Notes: a model not told the origin generated them from the letters alone. 64,000 nt of DNA from Stappia sp. (GCA_002722295.1 PBLF01000013.1:1-64000), one strand, 5' to 3'. Positions 27,791-36,033 are shown, numbered from the stretch's first letter. Numbers and translations are program-made.

Positions 27791-28945
27791 ATGCGGATTC
27801 TGATTTCGGGAGCCGGCCCGGCCGGCCTGGCGCTGGCGAACTGTCTGCTCGATGTGGGGCTGACGCCGGTGGTGGTGGAGAGGGCGCCGGCCCTGCGCAC
27901 TGCCGGCTACGCGGTCGGCCTGCATCTCGGCGGCTGGGAGGTCGCCGAGCGGCTCGGCCTGATCGACGCATTGAAGGCGCGGGCGATCTCGATCCAGCGG
28001 GCCGACTATCGCGACGCGCAGGGTCGCAGGTTGTTCTCCTACAACTATCGGCACCTGGCGGCAGCTTGCGACGACCGCATGCTGGTGATCATGCGCGATG
28101 CGTTACAGGAGGTTCTGGTCGAGCGATTAGCCGGACGGGTGCCGATCCGGTACGGGACGACCATCACCGCCCTTGCCGATGAGGGCGAGGCGGTGGAGGT
28201 CGAACTCTCGGACGGGGCGCGCGAGCGCTTCGATCTGGTGGTCGCGGCCGATGGCTATCGCAGCGGCGTGCGGGAACTGCATTTCGGCCCGCATTCGGCG
28301 TTTCTGAAACCACTCGGCTATCGCAGCGCCGCCTGGCGCATGCCATCCTCGCGGGAGATGGACTGTGACTATGCAGCCTTCATGTATATCGACCTGCAAG
28401 CGGGCCTCTACCGGGTCGGCGACGGCACGATCTCGACCCTGTTCTGCTGGCGGGACGACGATACGTCCCGAGTGCCGCCGGAAATGCGTCTGACGCAGAT
28501 CGCAGGCCGCTTTTCGGACTGGCCGACGCTGATAGCGGATACGTTCCGCCACGGTGTCGACTGGACGAACGGCTTTTTCGACACGATCTGCCAGGTGAAC
28601 GCGCCGGAATGGTCGCGCGGCCGGGTGGTGCTGGTCGGCGATGCAGCGCATTGCATGACGTTCCTGTCGGGGCAGGGCACTTCCACTGCCGTCGTGGGCG
28701 CCCATGTGTTGGCGAGTGAGTTGGCTTCGCGCCCGTTGGAGGACGCCCTTGCAGCCTATGAGGCGCGGTTGCGGCCGAAAGTAAGCCGGTTGATGAAGCA
28801 GTCGGAGCAGATCGGCGGGCACTATGTTCCGCGCAGCCGCCTGGGTCTTGCCGTCCAGTCCTGGATCATCCCGGCCCTCATGCGCCCTCCATTGGTGCGC
28901 CTGATGGCCCGCAAGATGGAGTCATCCTCGCTCTCGATTGCGTGA
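27791..28945 (+). CDS. FAD-dependent monooxygenase of the PHBH type
   Basis: This 384-aa protein begins with the FAD dinucleotide fold ISGAGPAGLALANCLL. It has the GD motif VVLVGDAAHCMTFLSGQG, typical of group A aromatic or polyketide hydroxylases. It starts 10 nt after the receptor stop, with GAGG upstream, and is the last gene of the siderophore operon. It could hydroxylate the siderophore or a precursor, or help release iron; neither is shown by the sequence. The start is placed at ATG 27791 because the FAD fold begins there and the upstream frame lies inside the receptor gene. Confidence 0.75.
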   Translation: MRILISGAGPAGLALANCLLDVGLTPVVVERAPALRTAGYAVGLHLGGWEVAERLGLIDALKARAISIQRADYRDAQGRRLFSYNYRHLAAACDDRMLVIMRDALQEVLVERLAGRVPIRYGTTITALADEGEAVEVELSDGARERFDLVVAADGYRSGVRELHFGPHSAFLKPLGYRSAAWRMPSSREMDCDYAAFMYIDLQAGLYRVGDGTISTLFCWRDDDTSRVPPEMRLTQIAGRFSDWPTLIADTFRHGVDWTNGFFDTICQVNAPEWSRGRVVLVGDAAHCMTFLSGQGTSTAVVGAHVLASELASRPLEDALAAYEARLRPKVSRLMKQSEQIGGHYVPRSRLGLAVQSWIIPALMRPPLVRLMARKMESSSLSIA

Positions 28946-29194
28946 GCACCTGTCCGCACGTGTTCGGCTGTCAGCAACATCTTGCGATCTTCGACAAGAG
29001 TGTAATCGATCCGCTACATGAAGGCAGCGCGACCCGCGCGCTGCCAGCGTAGCTATCCCTCCCTTGATGCCTTGGTGGAGCACTCCCGCCTTGATCTCCT
29101 CGAAGGTGCTTGGTTTGACCAGTCCGCCTGGCTGGCGGTGACTCGTCAGCACCCAATGCAAGGATTTGAGGTCGTGATGCGAGAACGGGTTGAG
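28946..29194. other. Convergent intergenic region with a strong hairpin
   Basis: This gap lies between the end of the siderophore operon and the end of bioB. It contains a perfect 9-bp hairpin, GGCAGCGCG/CGCGCTGCC with a 5-nt loop, at 29023-29045. The hairpin could act as a shared terminator, although no T-run follows on either strand. A minus-strand frame through the region has a protein-like stretch (HWVLTSHRQPGGLVKPSTFE) but no family I recognise. Confidence 0.4.
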
Positions 29195-30184
29195 CTATCC
29201 GACCGCCAGGTTTGCGGTTTGCGGGCTGGTGGGCGCCACATGCATGCCGAGCCGTTCAAGCAGGTCGCGGTCCCTCCATGCAGCCGGATTGCCGGTGGTC
29301 AGCAGCTGGTCTCCGACGAAGATGGAATTTGCCCCGGCAAGGAAGCAGAGCGCCTGCAATTCATCACTCATTTCCGTGCGACCGGCTGACAGGCGCACAA
29401 CCGAGGCGGGCATCAGGATACGCGCAAGAGCCACGAGGCGGACGAGCGCGAAAGGATCGACCGGCCTCGCGGTTTTCTGCACAGGCACGCCGTCAATTTC
29501 GTTCCACAGGTTGACCGGTACGCTGTCCGGATGCGCAGGCAGGGTGGCGAGCGTCACCAGCATCGCGATCCGATCCTCTTCCGTCTCGCCCATGCCGACG
29601 ATGCCGCCGCAGCAGACCCTGATGCCGCCCTTGCGGACATGATCGACGGTCTCCAGCCGGTCTTCCATCGTCCGCGTGGTGGCGATCTTCCGGTAGTGGT
29701 CCGGCGAGGTGTCGATATTGTGGTTGTAGAAATCGAGCCCGGCTTCCTTCATCCGCGCCACCTGGGCGGGCTTCAGCATGCCGAGCGTCATGCAGGTTTC
29801 GAGTCCGAGCTCCGAAACGCCCTGAACCATGTCGCAGAGCTTGTCCATGTCGCGGTCCTTGGGGCTGCGCCACGCCGCCCCCATGCAGAAGCGCTGTGCG
29901 CCCGCGTCCCTGGCGCGCCGGGCGGCCGCCAGAACCGCGTCGGTTTCCATCAGCTTCGTCGCTTTCACCCCGGTTTCGTGGTGGGCCGATTGCGAGCAGT
30001 AGCCGCAATCCTCGGGGCAACCGCCGGTCTTGATGCTGAGCAGGCTCGCCGTCTCGATCGCGGCCGGATCGAAATGGGCCCGGTGCAGGGTTTGAGCGCG
30101 GTGGACCAGGTCCGGGAAGGGCAGGGCATGGATCGCCCGCGCCTCTTCCATGGTCCAGTCGGTTCTGATCTTCGCGCCAGTCAT
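29195..30184 (-). CDS. bioB: Biotin synthase
   Basis: This 329-aa radical-SAM enzyme inserts sulfur into dethiobiotin as the last step of biotin synthesis. The CxxxCxxC cluster ligands are Cys56, Cys60 and Cys63 in [10 protein letters not shown]. The later family motifs [20 protein letters not shown] and the Arg-containing LSAGRTEM (ligand of the second cluster) are all present. The length matches the family. The start at 30184 overlaps the end of bioY by four bases, so the two genes form one unit under the BioR box upstream of bioY. Confidence 0.97.
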   Translation of the reverse strand: MTGAKIRTDWTMEEARAIHALPFPDLVHRAQTLHRAHFDPAAIETASLLSIKTGGCPEDCGYCSQSAHHETGVKATKLMETDAVLAAARRARDAGAQRFCMGAAWRSPKDRDMDKLCDMVQGVSELGLETCMTLGMLKPAQVARMKEAGLDFYNHNIDTSPDHYRKIATTRTMEDRLETVDHVRKGGIRVCCGGIVGMGETEEDRIAMLVTLATLPAHPDSVPVNLWNEIDGVPVQKTARPVDPFALVRLVALARILMPASVVRLSAGRTEMSDELQALCFLAGANSIFVGDQLLTTGNPAAWRDRDLLERLGMHVAPTSPQTANLAVG

Positions 30185-30738
30185 GCCGCGCGGCCCTTCA
30201 TGCGGCCGAGGCCGGTGATCAGAGCGACTGCCAGCGGGATCTTGATCAGGTCGCCGAGGATGAATGGGGCGAAGCCGGCGGCAATCAGGCCGGAGGCCGG
30301 CACGAACAGCGTGAGCCATGCCAGGCCGAAGGCATAGACCACGGCGAGACCGGCGAGCATCGCCAGCGCCAGCCGCATCGGGCCATTCCCTTCGGCCAGC
30401 CTGCCGATCACGAGGGTCGAGAGCAGGTAGCCGATGAGATAGCCGCCGGTCGGTCCAACCATGTAGGCGAGCCCTATCCCGCGCTCCGGCGAGCCGGAAA
30501 ACACCGGCAGGCCCATCGCTCCGGCGCCGAGATAGGTGGCCATGGCCGCAAAGCCGAGCCGGGGGCCAAGCGCTGCCGCCAGCAAAACCACGGCAAGCGT
30601 ATGCAGCGTCATAGGTACGGGCCAGAACGGGATCTGCACCTTGGCGCCGATCGCGATCAGAGCCGCGCCACAAAGTGTGATGAGAACGCTGCGCCAGAGT
30701 GATGGCGAGCGCGTCAAAGAGGGGGCGAACAATGCCAT
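30181..30738 (-). CDS. bioY: Biotin transporter S component BioY
   Basis: This 185-aa membrane protein has about six hydrophobic segments and the BioY signatures [12 protein letters not shown] and [11 protein letters not shown]. BioY is the biotin-binding component of an ECF-type transporter and can work alone or with BioMN, which are absent here. It lies upstream of bioB in the same operon, and pairing synthesis with import under a biotin-sensing repressor is common in alphaproteobacteria. Confidence 0.93.
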   Translation of the reverse strand: MALFAPSLTRSPSLWRSVLITLCGAALIAIGAKVQIPFWPVPMTLHTLAVVLLAAALGPRLGFAAMATYLGAGAMGLPVFSGSPERGIGLAYMVGPTGGYLIGYLLSTLVIGRLAEGNGPMRLALAMLAGLAVVYAFGLAWLTLFVPASGLIAAGFAPFILGDLIKIPLAVALITGLGRMKGRAA

Positions 30739-30768
30739 GAGGCCATTCTCCGATGATAGGTTTCAATT

Positions 30769-30820
30769 CTATCTATCATTCAGGAGCTGGCTTCGAGCGA
30801 TCAATATGGATTATAGATAA
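30769..30820 (-). promoter_or_regulatory. BioR boxes upstream of bioY
   Basis: TTATAGATAA at 30811-30820 is an exact match to the palindromic BioR-box pattern TTAT(A/C)(G/T)ATAA known from alphaproteobacteria. A weaker copy, CTATCTATCA at 30769-30778 (8 of 10 bases of TTATCTATAA), lies nearer the bioY start at 30738. The exact box abuts the bioR stop codon and lies about 75 bp upstream of bioY, in position to control the bioYB transcript. Confidence 0.75.
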
Positions 30821-31489
30821 TCATCCAGAAATTTCGTAAGTCTCTCTAAGGTCGACATTTTTTGATGCCGGTTTGCGTTTGCCGATCCAGCCGACGTGGC
30901 GTGCCAGCGTCGCGCAGGCAAACTCCGTCTGGCCTTTCCGGAGGGCATCCAGAATGGCGCGGTGGTCGTGGTCGGTGCGCGTTTCCCAGTCGCTGCGCCA
31001 TGCCGCGAACAGGAAGCGTGCGCTGGCTGCTTGAAGGTCATCGATCGTGCGCAACAGCCGCGGCATCTGGCAGGGCGCGAGGATCAGATTGTGAAATTTG
31101 CGGTTCGCGGCTTCCCAGTCACGGACGTTGCCGGCGCGATCTCCATGCCGGGTAACTTCTTCTGCTTTTGCCAGAATTTCCTGCGTCAGGTTCGGTGCGG
31201 CGTGGCGCAGGGCAAGTGATTCGAGGCTTGCCCGCATCTCCGCAACTTCGCGCAGCTCGGCAACGTCGAACTCGGTCACGCGGAACCCACGCCAGGGTTC
31301 GTTCTCCGCCAGCCCCTGCTTTTGCAGGGTACGGAAAGCCTCGCGCACCGGTACGTGACTGGTTCCGAACTCCGTCGCGATATGGTCCTGCCGCAACCGA
31401 ACGCCGGGCTGTATCTCACCGGATATGATCCGATCCGCCAGAATGCGCGCGATCCGGTCGGAGATGGGGGAGTCTGCTGCTTTCACCAT
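30821..31489 (-). CDS. bioR: GntR-family biotin repressor BioR
   Basis: This 222-aa GntR-family protein has an N-terminal winged helix (about 10-75; QDHIATEFGTSHVPVREAFRTLQKQGL) and a C-terminal all-helical FadR/FCD-type domain. Its place directly upstream of bioY-bioB, with exact BioR boxes on both sides, identifies it as BioR, which represses biotin genes in alphaproteobacteria that lack the BirA DNA-binding domain. A box overlaps its own promoter, so autoregulation is likely. Confidence 0.88.
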   Translation of the reverse strand: MVKAADSPISDRIARILADRIISGEIQPGVRLRQDHIATEFGTSHVPVREAFRTLQKQGLAENEPWRGFRVTEFDVAELREVAEMRASLESLALRHAAPNLTQEILAKAEEVTRHGDRAGNVRDWEAANRKFHNLILAPCQMPRLLRTIDDLQAASARFLFAAWRSDWETRTDHDHRAILDALRKGQTEFACATLARHVGWIGKRKPASKNVDLRETYEISG

Positions 31490-31492
31490 GAA

Positions 31493-31502
31493 TTATAGAT
31501 AA
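31493..31502. promoter_or_regulatory. BioR box at the bioR start
   Basis: TTATAGATAA lies 3 bp upstream of the bioR ATG (31489) and is identical to the box upstream of bioY. Its position would let BioR block its own transcription or translation start. Confidence 0.75.
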
Positions 31503-31790
31503 TCGATGCGGCTCATGACGTCGACTTCAATAGCGCGCCTGTGCTCCGCGGGAGTGTGGTGCTCGCCGGAGGTGCCCCAAATTTCCATTGGTGGGTGCTG
31601 GCGCGGAACACTGGCCCGGACGAACCGGGAGCCGTGGAAAGGGAAGCGCCTGGATGGTTGGGTGTTGACTGTCCGGCGTTTCCATCCGGCGCGGCAAGAT
31701 GTCGTTGGCGAGGCAGTCTCGGTCAGCGTCCGGGGGAGCGTTGCCTGTATTTCGGTGACCCCTGCCGGATGTGCCGGCGAAAGAAGCCTG
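31503..31790. other. Intergenic region, nothing recognised
   Basis: Apart from the BioR box at its left edge, this 288-bp gap between the start of bioR and the end of the SufR-like gene shows no credible gene. The plus-strand open frame across it continues antisense to the SufR-like gene and has no family-like features. The bioR promoter must lie in its left part. Confidence 0.4.
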
Positions 31791-32453
31791 TCACCCCGTC
31801 TCCCGGATCCGGTAGGTGCAGCGACGCCCGCCCTTCACGATATGCTCCATGCGCTCGACACGGGTGCCCGCGCCAAGAATGTTCTCGAAAATCGCCTTCT
31901 CCGCACGGCAAAAGCCCTGACAGAAGGTCGCGGCGGCACAGATCGGGCAATGGTTCTCGATCAGCAGCATGCCGCCTTCCTGGTCTTCTTCCGCCGCTGC
32001 CATGTAGCCTTCCGCAGAGCGCAACTCCGCGAGCTTGATCACGCGTTCCCGCAGGCTTCTGCATCCTGCCATGGCCACTTCATACTGGGCTTGCGTACTC
32101 GCTTCGCGCGCTCCGATCACGGTGTCGAGCGCTTCCTGCCCCAGCACGTCGCGGACGCTCCTCAGAAGGTCCACGGTGAGTGCGGCGTGGCTGTCGGGAA
32201 AGCGCGCCTGCCCCTTTTCGGTCAGGTGCCAGTAGGTCGCGGGCCGCCCGCGTCCGGCCGATCGCCGCTCCTCGTCAACAAGGCCATCCTCGGACAGCTT
32301 CACGAGCTGTTGCCTCGCGGCTTCACCCGTTATGCCGAGTTTCTGGCCGGTCTGGGCCGAGGTCAGGGCGCCCTGCATCTTCAATGTCATGAGGATGCGG
32401 TCGGCGGGAGCGCGCGGGGACCATCCATAAATTTCCAAGTTGTCGCTTGACAT
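31791..32453 (-). CDS. SufR-like HTH regulator with Fe-S type cysteine cluster
   Basis: This 220-aa protein has an N-terminal winged helix (ALTSAQTGQKLGITGEAARQ; LVKLSEDGLVDEERRSAGRG) and a C-terminal domain with CPICAAATFCQGFC followed by RRCTYRI. This arrangement is that of SufR and related ArsR/DeoR-like regulators (COG2345) that bind an iron-sulfur cluster. Such proteins sense cluster status, oxidants or nitric oxide and repress nearby genes. It is divergent from sodB, with 91 bp between the starts. ATG 32453 is preferred; the frame extends about 30 codons further upstream with no family-like content. The shared element at 32446-32476 overlaps its start codon. Confidence 0.75.
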   Translation of the reverse strand: MSSDNLEIYGWSPRAPADRILMTLKMQGALTSAQTGQKLGITGEAARQQLVKLSEDGLVDEERRSAGRGRPATYWHLTEKGQARFPDSHAALTVDLLRSVRDVLGQEALDTVIGAREASTQAQYEVAMAGCRSLRERVIKLAELRSAEGYMAAAEEDQEGGMLLIENHCPICAAATFCQGFCRAEKAIFENILGAGTRVERMEHIVKGGRRCTYRIRETG

Positions 32454-32476
32454 ATTTTCACAAGTGTTTTTCAAAG
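32446..32476 (+). promoter_or_regulatory. 31-bp promoter element shared with the RND operon (copy A)
   Basis: This segment begins CTTGACATATT and ends TTTTTCAAAG. It matches the segment at 34662-34692 at 26 of 31 positions. It holds a consensus -35 hexamer TTGACA (32447-32452) directed at sodB. It also overlaps the start codon of the divergent SufR-like gene, so a bound protein could control both directions. A CAAG-N6-CTTG inverted repeat at 32436-32449 abuts it. Confidence 0.55.
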
Positions 32477-32544
32477 GCCTGACTTGATTTAATAGCCGAT
32501 CGCGCTCTCGCGCGCAAGCTTCGGCCCTGACAAGGAGACAGATC

Positions 32545-33145
32545 ATGGCCTTTGAACTGCCCGCCCTGAACTATTCCCATGATGCCTTGGCGGCTCTTGG
32601 CATGAGCCAGGAGACGCTGGAACTGCATCATGACAAGCACCATCAGGCCTATGTCACCGCGCTGAACGGTTTCGTGGAGAAGACGCCGGACCTGCAGGGC
32701 AAGACCCTGGAGGAGATCGTGACCGGAACGTACGGATGCCGACCGCGCCGGGATCTTCAATCAGGCCGGCCAGCACTGGAACCACATCCATTTCTGGAAT
32801 GCCCTGTCGCCTGAGGGCGGTCGCATTCCCGGAGCGCTCGAAGCCCGCCTGATCGCCGACTTCGGCTCGGTCGAGGCGTTCAAGACGGCGTTCAAGACGG
32901 CGGCGACCAGTCAGTTCGGTTCGGGGTGGGCCTGGCTGATCCAGACCGCCGACGGCAAGCTTGCCGTGACCAAGACGCCAAACGGCGTGAACCCGCTGGC
33001 AACCGGCGAGGGCACGGCGCTGCTCGGCCTCGACGTCTGGGAGCACAGCTACTACGTCGATTTCCGCAACCGGCGCCCGGACTATGTGACCAATTTTCTC
33101 GACCGGCTGGCGAACTACGAATTCGCCGAAGCGAATCTCGTCTGA
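32545..33145 (+). pseudogene. sodB: Iron/manganese superoxide dismutase, frameshifted
   Basis: The frame from ATG 32545 (AAGGAGA upstream) encodes a typical Fe-SOD N-terminus (LPALNYSHDALAAL; ELHHDKHHQAYV with a metal-ligand His) up to EEIVTGT near 32730. It then runs out of frame. The rest of the enzyme continues in the +1 frame from DADRAGIFNQAGQHWNHIHF through the metal-ligand stretch [11 protein letters not shown] to the stop at 33145. Both halves are otherwise perfectly conserved, and the break equals one extra base or two missing bases around 32731. It is therefore either a very recent mutation or a sequencing error. Intact, the product would detoxify superoxide. Confidence 0.85.
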
Positions 33146-33156
33146 TTGAGGCTTTT

Positions 33157-33202
33157 GGATCCCGCCACGCCGCAGTCTTCTGCCGTGGCGGGATCCGTTT
33201 TT
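33157..33202 (+). terminator. Rho-independent terminator after sodB
   Basis: Perfect 13-bp arms GGATCCCGCCACG (33157-33169) and CGTGGCGGGATCC (33184-33196) enclose a 14-nt loop and are followed by GTTTTTC. It ends the sodB transcript 12 bp after its stop, so fdxA needs its own promoter or readthrough. Confidence 0.9.
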
Positions 33203-33225
33203 CTACATCCCGCCAGGCCCCCTTC

Positions 33226-33564
33226 ATGACCTATGTCGTTACCGAGAACTGTATCGCCTGCAAATACATGGACTGTGTCGAGGTCTGCCCCGTGGAGTGT
33301 TTCTACGAGGGCGAGAACACGCTGGTAATTCATCCGGACGAGTGTATCGACTGCGGCGTCTGCGAACCCGAATGTCCCGCCGACGCGATCCGTCCGGACA
33401 CGGAGCCGGACATGGAGCGCTGGGTCGAGTTCAACCGGAAATATGCCGATCTCTGGCCTGTTGCCACGGAGCGCGGTGAGCCGCCCGCCAATGCGGACGA
33501 GATGGACGGCGTTCCGAACAAGTTGCAGACGCTGTTCTCACCCAGACCCGGGGGCGGCTCATGA
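33226..33564 (+). CDS. fdxA: FdxA-type 7Fe ferredoxin
   Basis: This 112-aa ferredoxin carries two cluster motifs near the N-terminus, [14 protein letters not shown] and [12 protein letters not shown], the arrangement of FdxA proteins with one [3Fe-4S] and one [4Fe-4S] cluster. The C-terminal extension (about 55 residues, with [13 protein letters not shown]) is also typical. It transfers electrons to unknown partners. Its stop overlaps the ATG of the flavin reductase (ATGA 33561-33564), so the pair is co-translated. A role in oxidative or iron stress fits the neighbouring SufR-like regulator and sodB. Confidence 0.92.
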   Translation: MTYVVTENCIACKYMDCVEVCPVECFYEGENTLVIHPDECIDCGVCEPECPADAIRPDTEPDMERWVEFNRKYADLWPVATERGEPPANADEMDGVPNKLQTLFSPRPGGGS

Positions 33565-34109
33565 CGGCGGGTGATCGGCATTCGGCCATGGCGGGCATTC
33601 TGACGCTCGCCGAGACGTCCGGCGGCAAGCCTCTGCAGCAGAACTTTCGGGATGCCATGGCGTCGCTCGCCGCGACAGCCTGTCTGGTGACGGCCGGAAG
33701 TGGTCCCGATCGCCTCGGTCGCACGGTGACAGCCGCCTTTTCCTTGAGCGTGGACCCGCCCGCGCTCCTTGTTTCCATTGCTGCCGGGTCGGCACTCGCG
33801 AGCCGAATCCGGGAAACGGGCGGGTTCTCCTTCGCGATGCTGTCCGAAACGCAGCACGACATCTGCGATGCCTTTGCCGGCAAGGAGGTTGCCGCCCGCC
33901 GGTTTGACCATGGCTCATGGCGCGAATGGCCTTCGGGGCAGCCCCGCCTTTCCGGCGCCGTTGCCGTCATGGATTGCGTGGTGCTTGGGGAAATGGAAGT
34001 GGCCGGACACATCCTTTTCGCCGGCGGTCCGCGGGAGATCGATCTTGGCGAGGGGCTCCAGCCGCTCGTCTGGCATTCCCGCCGATATCATGCGGTCTGC
34101 CCGCTATGA
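33561..34109 (+). CDS. Flavin reductase-like FMN-binding protein
   Basis: This 182-aa protein has the split-barrel flavin reductase fold, with [19 protein letters not shown] at the start and the flavin-contact region [20 protein letters not shown]. Such proteins reduce FMN or FAD with NAD(P)H and supply partner monooxygenases, or act in electron transfer. Overlap with fdxA suggests the two work together in a small redox chain. No partner oxygenase lies beside it. Confidence 0.8.
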   Translation: MTAGDRHSAMAGILTLAETSGGKPLQQNFRDAMASLAATACLVTAGSGPDRLGRTVTAAFSLSVDPPALLVSIAAGSALASRIRETGGFSFAMLSETQHDICDAFAGKEVAARRFDHGSWREWPSGQPRLSGAVAVMDCVVLGEMEVAGHILFAGGPREIDLGEGLQPLVWHSRRYHAVCPL

Positions 34110-34228
34110 GATCCGGAACGCGCTTTGATCAGGCGGAGCCCGGGCGGAGCAAGTCGGGGCAATCAAGACAGCACATCGGAAGATCGCCCGGCCCGTGCCG
34201 GAATGGTGCCAAACCGTAAGGACAAGAC

Positions 34229-34603
34229 ATGAAGAAACTCCCCTGGCGCGACATCTATGCCTGGCTTCTGGCCGCCTTCTTCGTTCTGGGGGGAGGCATG
34301 AACTTGCTGGCGTCCCCGGAAATCCTCGCCGACTATCGGCGCTGGGGCTACCCGGACTGGTTTCACTATGTGACCGGCGTCATGGAATGGACGGCGGCGG
34401 TGCTGATCGCGATACCGGCGACCCGCCTCGCGGGCAGCGTTTTCGCCGGCACGATCATGGCCGCCGCAGCTGGAACCGTCGCGTTGAATGGAGAATTCTC
34501 CCACGCCATCCCTCCGCTGACCGTTCTGGCACTGCTTGGCGTGAACGTATGGCTGACCTGGAGCAAGGGCGCAGCTCCGGGTGGGGAGCGGAATTCCTTG
34601 TAA
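34229..34603 (+). CDS. DoxX-like small membrane protein
   Basis: This 124-aa protein has four hydrophobic helices (starting WLLAAFFVLGGGMNLLA) and the DoxX_2-like pattern DYRRWGYPDWFHYVTGVMEW. Members are associated with redox or thiosulfate metabolism and oxidative stress, but the function here is unknown. It lies between the fdxA pair and the RND operon. A start at 34229 is supported by AAGGA 9 nt upstream. Confidence 0.7.
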   Translation: MKKLPWRDIYAWLLAAFFVLGGGMNLLASPEILADYRRWGYPDWFHYVTGVMEWTAAVLIAIPATRLAGSVFAGTIMAAAAGTVALNGEFSHAIPPLTVLALLGVNVWLTWSKGAAPGGERNSL

Positions 34604-34645
34604 TTTTCCGATGCGGTCATTCCGGCGGGCGTTCGGGCGCGCGGC

Positions 34646-34708
34646 TTTTTCAAAGCATTTTCTTGACATATTCTCCAAAATATTTTTCAAAGCGATAACT
34701 TTGAAAAA
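34646..34708 (+). promoter_or_regulatory. RND operon control region: shared element (copy B) and TTTTTCAAAG repeats
   Basis: The 31-bp segment 34662-34692 is the counterpart of 32446-32476 and includes TTGACA at 34663-34668. TTTTTCAAAG occurs at 34646-34655 and again at 34683-34692. The latter pairs with an exact reverse complement CTTTGAAAAA at 34699-34708, making a perfect 10-bp inverted repeat with a 6-bp centre. ATATT-N6-AATAT forms another small palindrome inside. This density of repeats points to a repressor-controlled promoter for the efflux genes that begin at 34756. Confidence 0.6.
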
Positions 34709-34755
34709 TGCTGGGCCGTCAAACCCTCCCATGCGGCCCGGCAAGGAGACCCATC

Positions 34756-36024
34756 ATGTCGTTCATTCGCGCGCTGCTTGACAGTGCCACGCAGTACGCC
34801 CGTCACCGGGCGGTGTTCCATCCGTTTGAGAAGCCTGCGAGGGTGGCTTTTGCCGCCCTGGTCGGGATCTCCTCCCTCTTCCCCGTTGCAGCCATCGCTC
34901 AGGGATATCCGCCGAGTTCTGTCGGTGTGGTCGTCGTCGAGCCGCAGGCCGTCGCGATTACCTCCGAACTTCCGGGCCGGATCAGCGCCACGCGGGTTGC
35001 CGAAGTCCGGCCTCGCGTCGGCGGCATCATTGAAACCCGTGTTTTCGAGCAGGGCAGTCTCGTGTCCGAGGGAGACGTCCTGTTTCGCCTCGACCGTGCC
35101 ACCTATGAGGTCGCGCTCGAGGCGGCCCGGGCCGCAGTGGCTCGCGCCGAAGCGGTTCTGACGGACTCGCGCCAGATAGAACAGCGGACCGTTTCCCTGA
35201 GCCAGCGAAAGGTCGCCAGTCAGGCTGCGCTTGACTCGGCGGTTGCCGCCCGGCTCCAGGCCGAGGCAAGCCTTGCCGAGGCACGCGCCCGGTTGCGCGC
35301 GGCCGAGGTCAATCTCGGCTACACCGAAATCAAGGCGCCGATCTCCGGCCGCACGGGGCGGGCCCTGACCACCGAGGGTGCGCTTGTGTCCGCGCAAGGG
35401 GAGATCCTGACGACCATCCAGCAGCTCGACACCGTTTATGCGGATATGCAGCAACCGGTCTCGGAACTCCTTCGGTTGCGCCGTGCACTCGCGGCCGGCG
35501 ACTTGAAGGAGATCGAGCCGGGGACCGCTGAGGTTGAGCTCTATGTCGATGACGGCACGCTCTATCCCCACCCGGGGCGGCTTCTGTTCGCCGAAGTCAC
35601 GGTCGAGAGATCGAGCGGCCAGGTCACGCTTCGGGCCGAGTTCCCGAATCCTGACGGCACCCTGCTGCCCGGCATGTATGTGCGCGTTTCCGTCGAGCAG
35701 GCCCGGCGCGAGGATGCGATCCTCGTTCCGGCGCAGTCGGTTCGTCGCGATGCGTCCGGCACGGCGCAGGTCTTCGTCGTCGGAGACGGTTCGGCGGTTG
35801 AAGTGCGTCCGGTGACGCTTGGAAGGTCCGTCGGCAATCATGTGATCGTCGAAAGCGGCCTGCAGGCGGACGACCTGGTCATCGTCGACGGTTTTCAGAA
35901 AATCGGGCCCGGCGCCCCCGTGGCACCGGTCTGCTGGACAGATCCCGCCGCCGGGGAGGATGCCACCTCGTCCGACGCCTGTACCCGGCGTCTTGGCCAG
36001 TTGGCCTCCGTCGCTGCAAAGTGA
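34756..36024 (+). CDS. RND efflux periplasmic adaptor (membrane fusion protein)
   Basis: This 422-aa protein has an N-terminal signal region (FAALVGISSLFPVAAIAQG). It has the lipoyl/barrel-sandwich segments of the AcrA/MexA family (VRPRVGGIIETRVFEQGSLVSEGDVLFRLD and EIKAPISGRTGR) and an alpha-helical hairpin between them. It links the inner-membrane pump to an outer-membrane channel. No lipobox cysteine is seen. ATG 34756 is chosen because AAGGAGA lies 7 nt upstream; the ATG at 34708 sits on the operator repeat. The pump gene follows after 9 nt. No outer-membrane factor gene is present. Confidence 0.92.
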   Translation: MSFIRALLDSATQYARHRAVFHPFEKPARVAFAALVGISSLFPVAAIAQGYPPSSVGVVVVEPQAVAITSELPGRISATRVAEVRPRVGGIIETRVFEQGSLVSEGDVLFRLDRATYEVALEAARAAVARAEAVLTDSRQIEQRTVSLSQRKVASQAALDSAVAARLQAEASLAEARARLRAAEVNLGYTEIKAPISGRTGRALTTEGALVSAQGEILTTIQQLDTVYADMQQPVSELLRLRRALAAGDLKEIEPGTAEVELYVDDGTLYPHPGRLLFAEVTVERSSGQVTLRAEFPNPDGTLLPGMYVRVSVEQARREDAILVPAQSVRRDASGTAQVFVVGDGSAVEVRPVTLGRSVGNHVIVESGLQADDLVIVDGFQKIGPGAPVAPVCWTDPAAGEDATSSDACTRRLGQLASVAAK

Positions 36025-36033
36025 GACCCGGTC

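Noticed and set aside
1575..28945. Salicylate synthase or phosphopantetheinyl transferase within the siderophore locus
   Set aside because: None is present; the starter is explained by the FAAL-PKS part, and a PPTase must be encoded elsewhere.
31506..32450. Plus-strand 314-codon frame
   Set aside because: It is antisense to the SufR-like gene, whose HTH and cysteine motifs are clear, and shows no domain of its own.
32545..33145. Programmed frameshift in sodB
   Set aside because: No slippery heptamer or following structure is visible at the break; mutation or sequencing error is simpler.
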